Source of the DNA: an uncultured Paracoccaceae bacterium
GTDB lineage: Bacteria; Pseudomonadota; Alphaproteobacteria; Rhodobacterales; Rhodobacteraceae
Assembly: GCA_947487205.1 (NCBI GenBank)
Contig: CANKVU010000015.1
Span: 61,040-125,039 of the forward strand
Direction: 5' to 3'
DNA length: 64,000 nt
Positions 1 through 8,480 of the stretch are shown here, piece after piece. Positions within the stretch are counted from its first letter, which is position 1. Each line of letters opens with the position of its first letter. The position numbers and the translations under genes are program-made. The notes below the pieces were generated by a model that did no database searches, had not been told where the DNA came from, and saw nothing but the letters and a program-made list of their open reading frames with translations.

Positions 1-57
1 TCAGGCGCGCGGGGTGGATGCTGGCTCAGGCGGCCGGACGGGGGATCTGAGCGGGGC

Positions 58-597
58 TCACTCGCGCATCTTCAGGACCCGGGCGGGCACCCCGGCGGCG
101 ATGGCGCCCGCCGGCACGTCCCGGGTCACCACCGATCCCGCCCCGATCACGCAGCCATCCCCCAGGGTGACACCGGCGGTGATCACCGATTTCGTGCCGA
201 CCCAGCAATCGGAGCCGATGACGATATCGGCCTCGGTCATTGGCTGATCGGTGACGGGAATGCCTGCCTTCAGCCCGTAATCGGCGGCGGTGAGGAAACA
301 ATCCGGACCGAAAGTGGTGCGGGCCCCGATCACGATCCGGCCGCTGGTCCGGCCCGCCCAGAGGGTACAGCGCGCGCCCAGCTGGACCTGGTCCCCGATC
401 ACGATCCGCTCGCCCTGGGCAAAGGAGGTGTTGGGCGCCAGGCGCACGTCGCGCCCGAGCGACAATTTCCGCCGCTCGGCGACATGGGTGTAGCCGTAAT
501 AGTGCAGCAGCCGGAACGGATGCAGGAGAAGGGCCGGATCGAGAAAGGACCGCATCAGCCGGGCCGCGCGGTCGATGGGGCGTCTCTGTCGGGGCAT
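58..597 (-). CDS. Left-handed beta-helix (hexapeptide) acyltransferase
   Basis: A 179-residue protein whose C-terminal two thirds (about residues 55-175) is a run of hexapeptide repeats of the [LIV]-G-x-x-x-x type, ending in the GxGSVVTRDVP and GVPARV signatures seen in WcaF/NodL-like O-acetyltransferases. Such enzymes usually move an acetyl group from acetyl-CoA to a sugar in the cytoplasm. It is the last gene of a leftward group with the tyrosine kinase and chain-length genes, so acetylation of the exopolysaccharide or its precursor is the likely job. The acceptor cannot be read from the sequence. It starts at the ATG at 597; 57 bases without a gene lie between its stop and the window edge. 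Confidence 0.85.
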   Translation of the reverse strand: MPRQRRPIDRAARLMRSFLDPALLLHPFRLLHYYGYTHVAERRKLSLGRDVRLAPNTSFAQGERIVIGDQVQLGARCTLWAGRTSGRIVIGARTTFGPDCFLTAADYGLKAGIPVTDQPMTEADIVIGSDCWVGTKSVITAGVTLGDGCVIGAGSVVTRDVPAGAIAAGVPARVLKMRE

Positions 598-682
598 GGT
601 CGATCCGGCTTTCTGGGCGCGCAGGCGGCGGGTCCGGCAGTGGCCGCGCCCGCGCAGGAAGCGGGCCGGCGGCCGCGGCCGA

Positions 683-1498
683 TCAGTAGTATTCGCCGGG
701 GTTCTCGCCGCTCATGTAACGGCACTTGTTGAGGATCACGCCGAGCACGTCGGTATGCGCCGCGATCTCCCGTTCGCAGCGGTCCACTTCCTTGATCGAG
801 GTGGTCTCCGCGCCCGCCACGAGAAGGGCGCAATCCACGTGACCGAGGAAAGCCAGCGTGTCGTCGTTCACCAGCAGGGGGGGGGTGTCGAATATGATGA
901 AGGTGGGATCGAACCGCGCGTCCAGATCGGCCAGGAATTGCCCGATCGAGGCGCTCTGGAGCAGATCGGAGGGGTTCTGGGCCGGCGTCTGGCTGGTGGC
1001 GAAGATCAGGTTGTTGCCCACGCGGACCGCGTTGTCCTTCATCTCCCCGTGGCCGCTCATCAGGTCGGCCACGGAATGACGGACATTGAGCCCCAGGGTC
1101 TGGGCCAGCGCCGGGCGGCGCATGTCCATCTCGACCACGATCGCCGAGGTTTCGGGCTGCCGCGCGAGGCTCAGGGCGAGGTTGGCCGCGATCATGCTCT
1201 TGCCGCAGCCGGGCGTGGGGGATGTGATCGCCAGCCGTTTCCAGCTCTTGGGCCGCATCTGCTGCACCGTGCGCGTCCGCAGGATGTCGAAGGCGGTCGC
1301 CTCGGCGCCCCCGCCGAGCGCGACGATCCGGTTCTCCTTGAGAAGGCGGCGGTCGAGCTCGACGGCGGGAATGGCGGCCCAGGCCTCGTCCCGGGGGGGG
1401 GCGGCCTCCGCGGGCGGGCGCCGGCCCGGGTCGGACCTTTTCGGCTCGCTTTCGCGGCTTTCACGGGCTTTCGCGATGGCGGATTGGATACGTTCCAT
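683..1498 (-). CDS. CpsD/CapB-family polysaccharide tyrosine autokinase
   Basis: This 271-residue cytoplasmic ATPase is of the bacterial tyrosine-kinase type. The Walker A motif is near residues 93-101 (PGCGKS, with Cys where Glu is common), the second A' motif is VEMDMRRP near 123-129, and the Walker B motif is FIIFDTPP. The tail carries only three tyrosines, YMSGENPGEYY, a short version of the usual Tyr cluster. It lies 13 bp after the Wzz/GumC-like gene, which would be its membrane activator, and has an AGGAAA ribosome site. The family controls polymer length by cycles of phosphorylation on the tail. In exosortase loci the equivalent gene is the XrtA/PEP-CTERM-associated tyrosine autokinase. 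The assignment to polysaccharide control rests on motif and context. Confidence 0.88.
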   Translation of the reverse strand: MERIQSAIAKARESRESEPKRSDPGRRPPAEAAPPRDEAWAAIPAVELDRRLLKENRIVALGGGAEATAFDILRTRTVQQMRPKSWKRLAITSPTPGCGKSMIAANLALSLARQPETSAIVVEMDMRRPALAQTLGLNVRHSVADLMSGHGEMKDNAVRVGNNLIFATSQTPAQNPSDLLQSASIGQFLADLDARFDPTFIIFDTPPLLVNDDTLAFLGHVDCALLVAGAETTSIKEVDRCEREIAAHTDVLGVILNKCRYMSGENPGEYY

Positions 1499-1511
1499 GT
1501 CGCTTTCCTGT

Positions 1512-3098
1512 TCAGGCCACGGCGCCGGGGCCGGCCACGTCGCGTGCCGCGATGCTGAGCCGCGACATCAGGTCGTCGAAGAGCGGCACGAGCGGCGTGA
1601 CCTGGGTGTCGATCAGCCAGAGCCCCGCCGGAACGGCCACGCAGATGGCGATCACGGTGCCGAGGATGATCGACCGGCGGCGGCGGATCTCGGCCGCGGT
1701 CCGCAGGTAGGGGATCGTGGCGAAGGGCGCGATGCCGAGCTTGTTGGTGATCTCCACCGGCCGGCGGATGGCGTTGTTGAGAAGCTCGAGAAGCAGGACG
1801 AGGGCCAGCCCGCCGGCGAAGCCCCCGCCGATGCCCGCCAGCGCGATGATGGGACGGTCGGGGCTGTCGGGCTCGCTGGGCGTGGAGGCCTGTTCGACCA
1901 CGCTGATGCGCTGCCCCTTGGACATCGATTCGATCACGTCGCCGGTCTCGGCACGGGCCCGGGCGGCGACGGCGCGGTTATACTGCTCCTGGGTGTTCTG
2001 GTAGTCGCGCTCGAGCGTGGCCAGGGTGCTGGCATTGCCGGGCGTGGCCTCGATCGTCTCCTCGAGCGCGGCCATCCTCTCCGAGAGGACGTCCTTCTGG
2101 TCGGCGATGTAGTCGAGTTGGCCCTCGATGTCGGATAGCTGGATCTCCGCCGCCGAGGGGGCTTGGCCGCCCTCGGTCTCGACCCCGGCTGCCGTGGCTT
2201 GCTGTTCGGTGACGATCTCCTCGAGCGCCGCGATGCGGCGCTTCATCACCGTCATCTTGGGATTGTCCTCGGAGAGGACGGCGATGGAATTGGCGTAGCG
2301 GTTCTTGAGGTCGCGCAATTGCTGCGCCTCTTCCGTGCCGGCATCCGCGGGCTGATCCACGGCGGCTCCGGATTCGATCAGCTGTTGCAGGCGATCGCGG
2401 CGGTCGCGCAGCGTCGCCTCCTCGCGCTGCAGCTGGCTCAGCCGTTCCTGAAGGTCGCCCTGCTGGGAGCGCCGGAATTCGAGGGAATCGGGCAGGGCAT
2501 TCAGGTTGCCCGCGCGGAAGTCGAGGATCCGCTGGCTCATGGTGCTGAGCTCCCGGTCGAGCCGGCTCACCTCGTCGGTGAAGAAGTCGAGGGTCTGCCC
2601 CGCCGTCGTGCGGCGCATCTCCACGTTCTGCTGCAGGATCAGCGTGACGAGCGCGTTCGTCACGTCGGCCGCCATGGGTCCGGTCGGGGCGCTGAATCCT
2701 ACTGTAATCACAATTGCCAGATCGGGCGAGCGTGGGCCGCCACTACCGCCCGTGGTCTGGATGGAGGTGCGGCGGCGCATGTCCTCCACCTTCTCGTCGG
2801 CCGGCATCGGCGGCTCGCCGGCATAGACTTCCTGCTCGTTGGCGATTTCCAGAAGCACGCTGCGGCTCAGGAGGCGTTGGCGGATGATGGAGATCTGCTC
2901 GATCGCGCCGGTCCGCACGGTCGAGGAGGCCAGATCCTCGGGGATCTGCTCGGATTCGACGATCAGGGTCGCTTGCGAATTGTAGACCGGCGGCAGCATC
3001 ACGGCCAGGGACAGGCCCGCCGCCGTGCCCAGCACCAGGATCACGAGAAAATACGGCAGCCGACGCAGGAAGATGCGCAAATAGAAGCCGATATCCAT
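1512..3098 (-). CDS. Wzz/GumC-like polysaccharide chain-length determinant
   Basis: A 528-residue inner-membrane protein with a transmembrane segment near residues 15-35 (FLVILVLGTAAGLSLAV), a Wzz domain, long coiled-coil stretches rich in Glu, Gln and Arg between about 170 and 370, and a second transmembrane segment after a Pro-rich stretch (SEPDSPDRPIIALAG) around residue 420. This is the layout of polysaccharide co-polymerases of the GumC/ExoP type found in exosortase/EPS loci. It lacks the C-terminal kinase domain, which is supplied by the separate CpsD-like gene downstream. Only 2 bp separate it from the AAA ATPase gene upstream, so the leftward genes are one operon. A third hydrophobic stretch near residues 475-495 is present. 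Confidence 0.88.
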   Translation of the reverse strand: MDIGFYLRIFLRRLPYFLVILVLGTAAGLSLAVMLPPVYNSQATLIVESEQIPEDLASSTVRTGAIEQISIIRQRLLSRSVLLEIANEQEVYAGEPPMPADEKVEDMRRRTSIQTTGGSGGPRSPDLAIVITVGFSAPTGPMAADVTNALVTLILQQNVEMRRTTAGQTLDFFTDEVSRLDRELSTMSQRILDFRAGNLNALPDSLEFRRSQQGDLQERLSQLQREEATLRDRRDRLQQLIESGAAVDQPADAGTEEAQQLRDLKNRYANSIAVLSEDNPKMTVMKRRIAALEEIVTEQQATAAGVETEGGQAPSAAEIQLSDIEGQLDYIADQKDVLSERMAALEETIEATPGNASTLATLERDYQNTQEQYNRAVAARARAETGDVIESMSKGQRISVVEQASTPSEPDSPDRPIIALAGIGGGFAGGLALVLLLELLNNAIRRPVEITNKLGIAPFATIPYLRTAAEIRRRRSIILGTVIAICVAVPAGLWLIDTQVTPLVPLFDDLMSRLSIAARDVAGPGAVA

Positions 3099-3100
3099 CC

Positions 3101-3991
3101 TTACTCCACTTTCCTGTCGGGTCCCGCATGGGACTCCGCGCGATGGACGAGCCGCGGCGACCGGCTTTCGGCGCCGGCCCCGAAGAACACTCCATCGTCA
3201 AATACCTGTTTCATCGTCGCGGCGTCCACATGCTGCTGATTGGCCTCGAAGGCATAGAGCAGGGCGAGATCGCACAATTGGTTGATCAGCCGCGGAACGC
3301 CGCCGGTGGCCTCGTGCACCATGTCGAGCGCGGCGTCGGTGAAGATGTCGGACCTGCCCTCCACCACCGAGAGGCGGTGGCGCACGTATTCCGCCACCGT
3401 CTGCGCGTTCATGGCGGGCAGGTGGAAATTCGCCGCGACGCGCTGCGCGAACTGGGTGAGGTCGGGTCGACGGACGAGATCGCGCAGCTCGGGCTGGCCC
3501 ACGAGAACGAGTTGCAGCAACTCGTCCTTGTTGGTGTTGATGTTGGTGAACATCCGCAATTCCTCGAGGCTCTCCCGGCTGAGGTTCTGCGCCTCGTCGA
3601 AGATCAGCAGGGTGCGCCCGCCCCGGGCGTATTCCTCGATCAGGAAATCCTGCATCTGGGCGAACATGTCCACGTAATCGGATCCCGGCGCCACCTTCTG
3701 GTCGAGCGCCATCAGCACCCAGCGGAGCAATTCCCCCCGGTCGCCATGCGCGTTCGAGATCAGGCCGATCGCCACGTCCTCGTCGAGGCCGCGCAGGAAA
3801 TGCTGCAGAAGCGTCGTCTTGCCCGCGCCCACCTCGCCGGTGATAAGGGTGATCGGGGCATGGGAGAGCACGCCGTATTCCAGCATCGCCGAGGCGCGCC
3901 GGTGGGCCGGCGACCAGAACATGAAGTCGGGATCGGGCACCAGGGTGAACGGCCGCGCGGAGAGGCCGAAATGGGCAGTATAGATATCCAT
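3101..3991 (-). CDS. XrtA/PEP-CTERM-system-associated AAA ATPase (ExeA-like)
   Basis: A 296-residue AAA ATPase with Walker A GEVGAGKTT, Walker B LLIFDEAQNL and a C-terminal lid region (GVPRLINQLCDLALL). It starts with the MDIYTAHFGL...PFTLVPDPDF signature of the ATPases found in exosortase/EPS gene clusters and of ExeA/GspA-like secretion ATPases. I take the ATG at 3991 as the start because the family begins there; an in-frame ATG at 4042 would add 17 residues that do not resemble the family. It heads the leftward operon ATPase, chain-length protein, tyrosine kinase, acyltransferase. Its exact role is unknown even in better studied loci. Confidence 0.87.
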   Translation of the reverse strand: MDIYTAHFGLSARPFTLVPDPDFMFWSPAHRRASAMLEYGVLSHAPITLITGEVGAGKTTLLQHFLRGLDEDVAIGLISNAHGDRGELLRWVLMALDQKVAPGSDYVDMFAQMQDFLIEEYARGGRTLLIFDEAQNLSRESLEELRMFTNINTNKDELLQLVLVGQPELRDLVRRPDLTQFAQRVAANFHLPAMNAQTVAEYVRHRLSVVEGRSDIFTDAALDMVHEATGGVPRLINQLCDLALLYAFEANQQHVDAATMKQVFDDGVFFGAGAESRSPRLVHRAESHAGPDRKVE

Positions 3992-4396
3992 TCTCGAGCC
4001 TTTGGCGCCAGGGTTCCGTGCCGTTTGCCGGGCAAACGTCATGTCAGCACATCACAAGCAACGTCCCATACCCTAGGGTCCGAAGGGTGACAAATCGTTA
4101 GCGGCCGCCGAAAACGGGGCGTTGTTTCCCTATCCGGCCCGGATGTACCCGTTACGGAGCCACTGTTCCCGATTCCCGCCCGACCCGGCAGGGCGCGGGC
4201 GATTTCCTCGATTTGCGTTGTATTTGAACGGTCCTCTGCTAGGTTCGGACCCGTAAAAAGTGAGTAAAAAAGGTGACACGGCGGAAACCGCCGGAACCTG
4301 TCCAAGAAGTGGATATTTTAACCACTGTTCGGATGGCAGAGCTTCTACAGGGGTGGAGGGAGCTTTGCTCGTACTGGTATTGCTTGAGGGGAAGAC
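3992..4396. promoter_or_regulatory. Divergent promoter region of the exosortase/EPS locus
   Basis: About 400 bp without a supported gene separate the leftward ATPase operon from the rightward sugar-transferase genes, so both promoters should lie here. A possible rightward promoter is TTGCGT at 4213-4218 with CTGCTA at 4236-4241 (17 bp spacing), a weak match. Downstream, the future leader holds two inverted repeats, CGGCGG-AAA-CCGCCG (4279-4293) and AGTGG-N9-CCACT (4308-4326), within a locally AT-richer stretch. These could be binding sites or RNA hairpins. I saw no convincing sigma-54 site, although sigma-54 control by PrsK/PrsR is known for some exosortase loci. Confidence 0.4.
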
Positions 4397-5116
4397 ATGG
4401 CGAACTACAGGAAGGTGCTCCCGGTCTACGATGTGACGGCCGGGACCCTGCAAGGCTTTTCCGCCTCTGGCCGAGCGATCGCCCCCAGAACGGCGCCGGC
4501 CACCGCCCCGGGATTCTATCGCAGGTTTGCCAAGCGGGCGTTCGACGTGGCCCTGGTCCTGCTGGCGGCCCCCGTCGTTCTGCCGGTGATCGCCTTTCTG
4601 GCGATGCTCGTGGCCATCGACGGCGGTAACCCGTTCTATCTCCAGGAACGGATCGGCGCCGGCGGGCGCACGTTCCGGATGTGGAAGTTGCGCACCATGG
4701 TGCCCGACGCCAAGGCTGCGCTCGACACTCTCCTGGCCCGGGACGAGACGGCGCGGATCGAATGGGAAACCACCCAGAAGCTCAAGAGCGATCCCCGCGT
4801 CACCCGCGTGGGCGGGTTTCTCCGGCGCAGTTCGCTCGACGAGCTGCCGCAGCTGTGGAACGTCTTCAAGGGCGACATGAGCCTCGTCGGACCGCGGCCC
4901 ATGATGCCCGAACAGCAGATCCTCTATTCCGGCGACAGCTACTACCGGCTCCGCCCCGGCATCACCGGCCCCTGGCAGGTTTCGGCGCGCAACCTCTCGA
5001 CCTTCGCCGAACGCGCCGAATTCGACCTCGATTACGACCTGAACCTGTCGCTGCCCACCGATCTGCGCATCCTGTCCTCGACCGTGCGGGTCATTCTCCG
5101 GGCGACCGGGCACTGA
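4397..5116 (+). CDS. Undecaprenyl-phosphate sugar-1-phosphate transferase (ExoY-like)
   Basis: A 239-residue priming glycosyltransferase of the bacterial sugar transferase family. One N-terminal membrane segment (VALVLLAAPVVLPVIAFLAML) follows the KRAFD motif. The catalytic part contains FRMWKLRTM, LDELPQLWNVFKGDMSLVGP and RPGITGPWQV, all family hallmarks, and it ends in the ExoY-like DYDLNLSL...LRILSSTV region. It would move a sugar phosphate from a UDP-sugar to undecaprenyl phosphate at the cytoplasmic face, the first step of repeat-unit assembly. The ATG at 4397 has a GAGGGGA site 6 bp upstream. It is the first gene of the rightward arm. Confidence 0.92.
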   Translation: MANYRKVLPVYDVTAGTLQGFSASGRAIAPRTAPATAPGFYRRFAKRAFDVALVLLAAPVVLPVIAFLAMLVAIDGGNPFYLQERIGAGGRTFRMWKLRTMVPDAKAALDTLLARDETARIEWETTQKLKSDPRVTRVGGFLRRSSLDELPQLWNVFKGDMSLVGPRPMMPEQQILYSGDSYYRLRPGITGPWQVSARNLSTFAERAEFDLDYDLNLSLPTDLRILSSTVRVILRATGH

Positions 5117-5225
5117 TAGATCGCATTCTCGTCAAATCCGTGAAATCCACCCTATTCGCGGCTTTGTTCCGGGCCGGTTTCGCGGTTATGAGGGGCCGGA
5201 TCCAATTCCGAGGCACCGCCGCCCC

Positions 5226-7652
5226 ATGATACCGTCCCTTCGCCTTGCGACCGCCGCCCTTGCCGCCACCCTTGTCCTGACCGGCTGCCAGAGCGACGAG
5301 GAGCGCGCCGCGGAATACTACGATTCCGCCTTGTCCTACGTGGAGCAGGGCGACATCGACCGGGCGCAGATCGAACTGCGCAACGTCTTCGACAATGACG
5401 GCTTCCACCGCGAGGCGCGGCAGCTCTACGCGGATCTCCTCCTGCAGGAAGGCGACCGGAGCGCCGCCTACAGCCAGCTTCTGCGGCTGGTCGAACAGTA
5501 TCCCGACGATGTCGACGCGCGCACGACCCTGGCGGAGCTTGCCGTCGATTTCGGCCGCTGGGACGAGGTGGAGCGGCATGGCGGAGAGGCCATCGAACTG
5601 GCTCCCGAGGCGCCCCGCAGCCGGGCGATCGCCGCTGTCCTCGATTATCGCGCCGCGATCCAGGCCCGTGACGATCAGGCGCGCCGGGACGCGGTCGCGC
5701 AGGCCCGCGAGATCGTCGAGGCGCAGCCCGACTCGATGACCGCGCGGCGGATCCTGATCATCGAGGCGGTCGAGGAAGGCTCCCCCGAAGAGATCCTGGA
5801 GGAGGTCGAGGCGGCGCTCGAGATCTCGCCGGAATCGCTCGAACTGAACATGATGCGCGCCCAGTACCTGGAACGGACCGGCGCCACCGACGAACTCGGC
5901 ACGCATCTGGCGCGGATGTACGATCTCTTCCCCGAGGAGGAGCGGATCGCCCAGGCGCTCAGCAGCTGGTACATCGCCCAGCGTGACTTCGAAGGCGCCG
6001 AGGAATTTATGCGCCGCGAGGCCGGGGCGCCGGCGGAGGATACCGACGGCAACCTCGCCGTGGTGCGGCTCCTGCGCCAGACCCGGGGCGCCGAGGCGGC
6101 GCGGAACGAGCTGCGCGCGCTCGTGGAGGCGGCCGAGGGCAGCGATGCGGCCGATCTCTACCGGGCCACCCTGGCCGCGCTCGATTTCGACGAGGGCCGC
6201 CAGCAGGAGGCGATCGACGCCATCGAGACGATCCTGCAGGAGGCCGGGCCCTCCGACCAGACCCGCCGCATCAAGATCATGCAGGCGCAGATGCTGACCC
6301 AGACCGGCAACGAGGTCGGCGCACGGGCGCGGATCGAGGAAGTCCTCGACGGGGACGGCAGCAATGTCGACGCGCTGAAGATGCGCGCCATGCGGCTTGT
6401 CGCCGAGGACCGCGCGGGGCAGGCGATCGCCGACCTGCGCACCGCGCTCGACCAGGCGCCGCGCGACACCGAGATCCTCGGCATGATGGCCGAGGCGCAT
6501 CTGCGCGACGGCAGCCCCGAACTGGCCCAGGAACGGCTGGCGCTGGCGGTGCAGATCTCGAACAACGCCGCGGCCGAATCGACGCGCTATGCCCGGTTCC
6601 TGCTGGACCAGAACCAGTCACAGCTGGCCCAGACGGTCCTGACCGCCATCGAGCAGCCGACCGTCGAGAGCTATGCCCTGCTGGGGCAGGTCCTGGTCCA
6701 GAACGAGGATTGGCCGCAGGCGCAATCGCTGGTCGACACCCTGCGGGGGCTGAACGATCCCCGGGCCGGGGAGATCGCGGATTCGGTCCAGACGGCCATC
6801 CTGTTCCGCCAGAACCGCGTCGAGGAAGGGCTTGCGGCGCTTCAGGACAACATCGAGGGCGCCGGGGACCTGGAAGGGACGATCCAGGTTCTCAGGGCGC
6901 AGATCGCGGCCGGCCGCCTGAAAGAGGCGCGACGCTTCCTCGACGAGCGGGTGGCCGAGGCCCCCGACGACGAGAACCTGCAAAGGATCGCGCGCCGCCT
7001 CGACGCGCTCCTCCTGGCGGCCGCCGGCGAGACCGAGGCGGCCGAGGCGGCCTATCGCGCGATCTTGGAGGATGAGCCGGGAGCGGAGACCGCGGCTTTG
7101 CAGCTGCAATCGCTCCTGCGGGCCGAGGGCAGGGCGGAGGCGGCCGACGAGGTGGTCCGCGAGGCCGCGGCCGCGGCGCCCGAATCCCGCCGCCTGCAGC
7201 TCTTCGAGGCCAGCCGCCTGGAACGGGCGGGCGACCCCGAGGCCGCGATCGAGATCTACGAGCGGCTCTACCAGCGTAACAGCAACGACGTGGTGGTGGC
7301 CAACAACCTGGCCAGCCTCCTGACCACGGCCCGCTCCGATTCCTCGGACCTGGATCGCGCCTTCGCCATCGCGCGCCGCCTGAACGGCTCCGACGTGCCG
7401 GCCTTCCGCGACACGCTGGGATGGATCCGGCATCTCAGGGGGCAGCAGGAGGAGGCGATCGCGGACCTCGAATTCGCTGCCCGGGGCATGCCCGAGGCCC
7501 CCTCCGTCGCGTTCCACCTGGGTCTCGCCTATGCTGCGGCGGGTCGGACCGACGCGGCGCGGGCCGAGATCGAGCGTGGGCTGGATCTGGCCGGCGAGGA
7601 TGCCGACGTGCCCCAGCGGAGGGAAGCGGAAGCGGCGCTGTCGAGCTTCTGA
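5226..7652 (+). CDS. PrsT-like TPR-repeat lipoprotein of exosortase/EPS locus
   Basis: An 808-residue protein with a lipoprotein signal peptide (lipobox LTGC, Cys21) followed by many tetratricopeptide-like helix pairs through the whole length, rich in Ala, Glu and Arg (for example AEYYDSALSYVEQGDIDRA). Length, lipobox and position match the TPR lipoprotein PrsT of exosortase-associated EPS loci, which is thought to act as a periplasmic scaffold between inner- and outer-membrane parts. It is 109 bp after the sugar transferase. No strong ribosome site is visible before the ATG at 5226, but the signal peptide fixes the start. A small inverted repeat (7680-7701) follows the stop. Confidence 0.87.
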   Translation: MIPSLRLATAALAATLVLTGCQSDEERAAEYYDSALSYVEQGDIDRAQIELRNVFDNDGFHREARQLYADLLLQEGDRSAAYSQLLRLVEQYPDDVDARTTLAELAVDFGRWDEVERHGGEAIELAPEAPRSRAIAAVLDYRAAIQARDDQARRDAVAQAREIVEAQPDSMTARRILIIEAVEEGSPEEILEEVEAALEISPESLELNMMRAQYLERTGATDELGTHLARMYDLFPEEERIAQALSSWYIAQRDFEGAEEFMRREAGAPAEDTDGNLAVVRLLRQTRGAEAARNELRALVEAAEGSDAADLYRATLAALDFDEGRQQEAIDAIETILQEAGPSDQTRRIKIMQAQMLTQTGNEVGARARIEEVLDGDGSNVDALKMRAMRLVAEDRAGQAIADLRTALDQAPRDTEILGMMAEAHLRDGSPELAQERLALAVQISNNAAAESTRYARFLLDQNQSQLAQTVLTAIEQPTVESYALLGQVLVQNEDWPQAQSLVDTLRGLNDPRAGEIADSVQTAILFRQNRVEEGLAALQDNIEGAGDLEGTIQVLRAQIAAGRLKEARRFLDERVAEAPDDENLQRIARRLDALLLAAAGETEAAEAAYRAILEDEPGAETAALQLQSLLRAEGRAEAADEVVREAAAAAPESRRLQLFEASRLERAGDPEAAIEIYERLYQRNSNDVVVANNLASLLTTARSDSSDLDRAFAIARRLNGSDVPAFRDTLGWIRHLRGQQEEAIADLEFAARGMPEAPSVAFHLGLAYAAAGRTDAARAEIERGLDLAGEDADVPQRREAEAALSSF

Positions 7653-7853
7653 TTTCGCGCGGAGATTTCGTAAAGCCTTGAGGCGCGGAAGGCTTCGCCT
7701 CTTCCGGGTGCCGCCGGCCGGAGAAGCAGCCGGTTCTTGCGAATCCGATCTGTGATCTTGCCGACACCCCTTGCGTCGGAATGGCGAAAGTCGGATGCAC
7801 CCGGCGGCGTCCCGGTCTAGGCTGCCGTCGGATATTGAAGGGAATCCATCATT

Positions 7854-8471
7854 ATGTGGAAGATTCGTACCCTCGTCGCCCTCGTCCTTCTGGGGGTGGG
7901 CGTGATCGCAAGTCCCGTGGTCGCGCAGGAGGGATATCGCGTCCAGCCCGGCGACGTGATCCGGATCGAGGTGATCGAGGACGAGAGCCTCAACCGGGAC
8001 GTTCTCGTCCTGCCGGACGGGACCTTCTCCTTTCCGCTGGCCGGATCGGTTCGCGCCGCGGGGCGGACGCTGGGCCAGATCGATTCCACCCTGACCGCCG
8101 CGCTCGAGCCGAATTTCGCCAGCACGCCCAACGTCTTTACCGGGATCTCGCGCCTCGCCGACCGTGCCGAGGCGCCCGAGGCCGAGGAGCCCGTGATCGA
8201 GATCTTCGTGATCGGCGAGGCCAATACCACGGGCGCGATCCCGCTGGCGCCCGGCGCGACGCTCCTGCAGGCCTTCTCGCGCATGGGCGGGTTCACCAAC
8301 TTCGCCGCGACGAAGCGCGTTCAGCTGCGCCGCACCGACCCCTCGACCGGGGCCGAGAAGATCTATGTCCTGAATTACAAGGACATCCAGGATGGCACCA
8401 GCACCAACGGGCAGATCGCCATGCGCGAGGGCGACGTGATCCTCGTTCCCCAGCGCGGCCTCTTCGAATAG
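7854..8471 (+). CDS. Wza-like polysaccharide export protein (poly-export/SLBB)
   Basis: A 205-residue protein with a Sec signal peptide cut near PVVAQ|EG, then the polysaccharide export domain (YRVQPGDVIRIEV at about residues 28-40) and an SLBB-like domain (EIFVIGEANTTGAIPL to GDVILVPQRG). It is shorter than enterobacterial Wza (about 380 residues) and has no lipobox, as is common for alphaproteobacterial exporters. It should sit in the periplasm and outer membrane and give the exit channel. The ATG at 7854 begins MWKIRTLVAL. A TAGGCT hexamer at 7818-7823 may be a -10 element, but the matching -35 is poor. The next gene begins 9 bp after its stop. Confidence 0.9.
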   Translation: MWKIRTLVALVLLGVGVIASPVVAQEGYRVQPGDVIRIEVIEDESLNRDVLVLPDGTFSFPLAGSVRAAGRTLGQIDSTLTAALEPNFASTPNVFTGISRLADRAEAPEAEEPVIEIFVIGEANTTGAIPLAPGATLLQAFSRMGGFTNFAATKRVQLRRTDPSTGAEKIYVLNYKDIQDGTSTNGQIAMREGDVILVPQRGLFE

Positions 8472-8480
8472 GCCGCCGGC

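Noticed and set aside
4213..4241. Strong promoter or sigma-54 site before the sugar transferase
   Set aside because: The hexamers are weak and no GG-N10-GC pair with flanking consensus was found; kept only as a tentative note in the gap entry.
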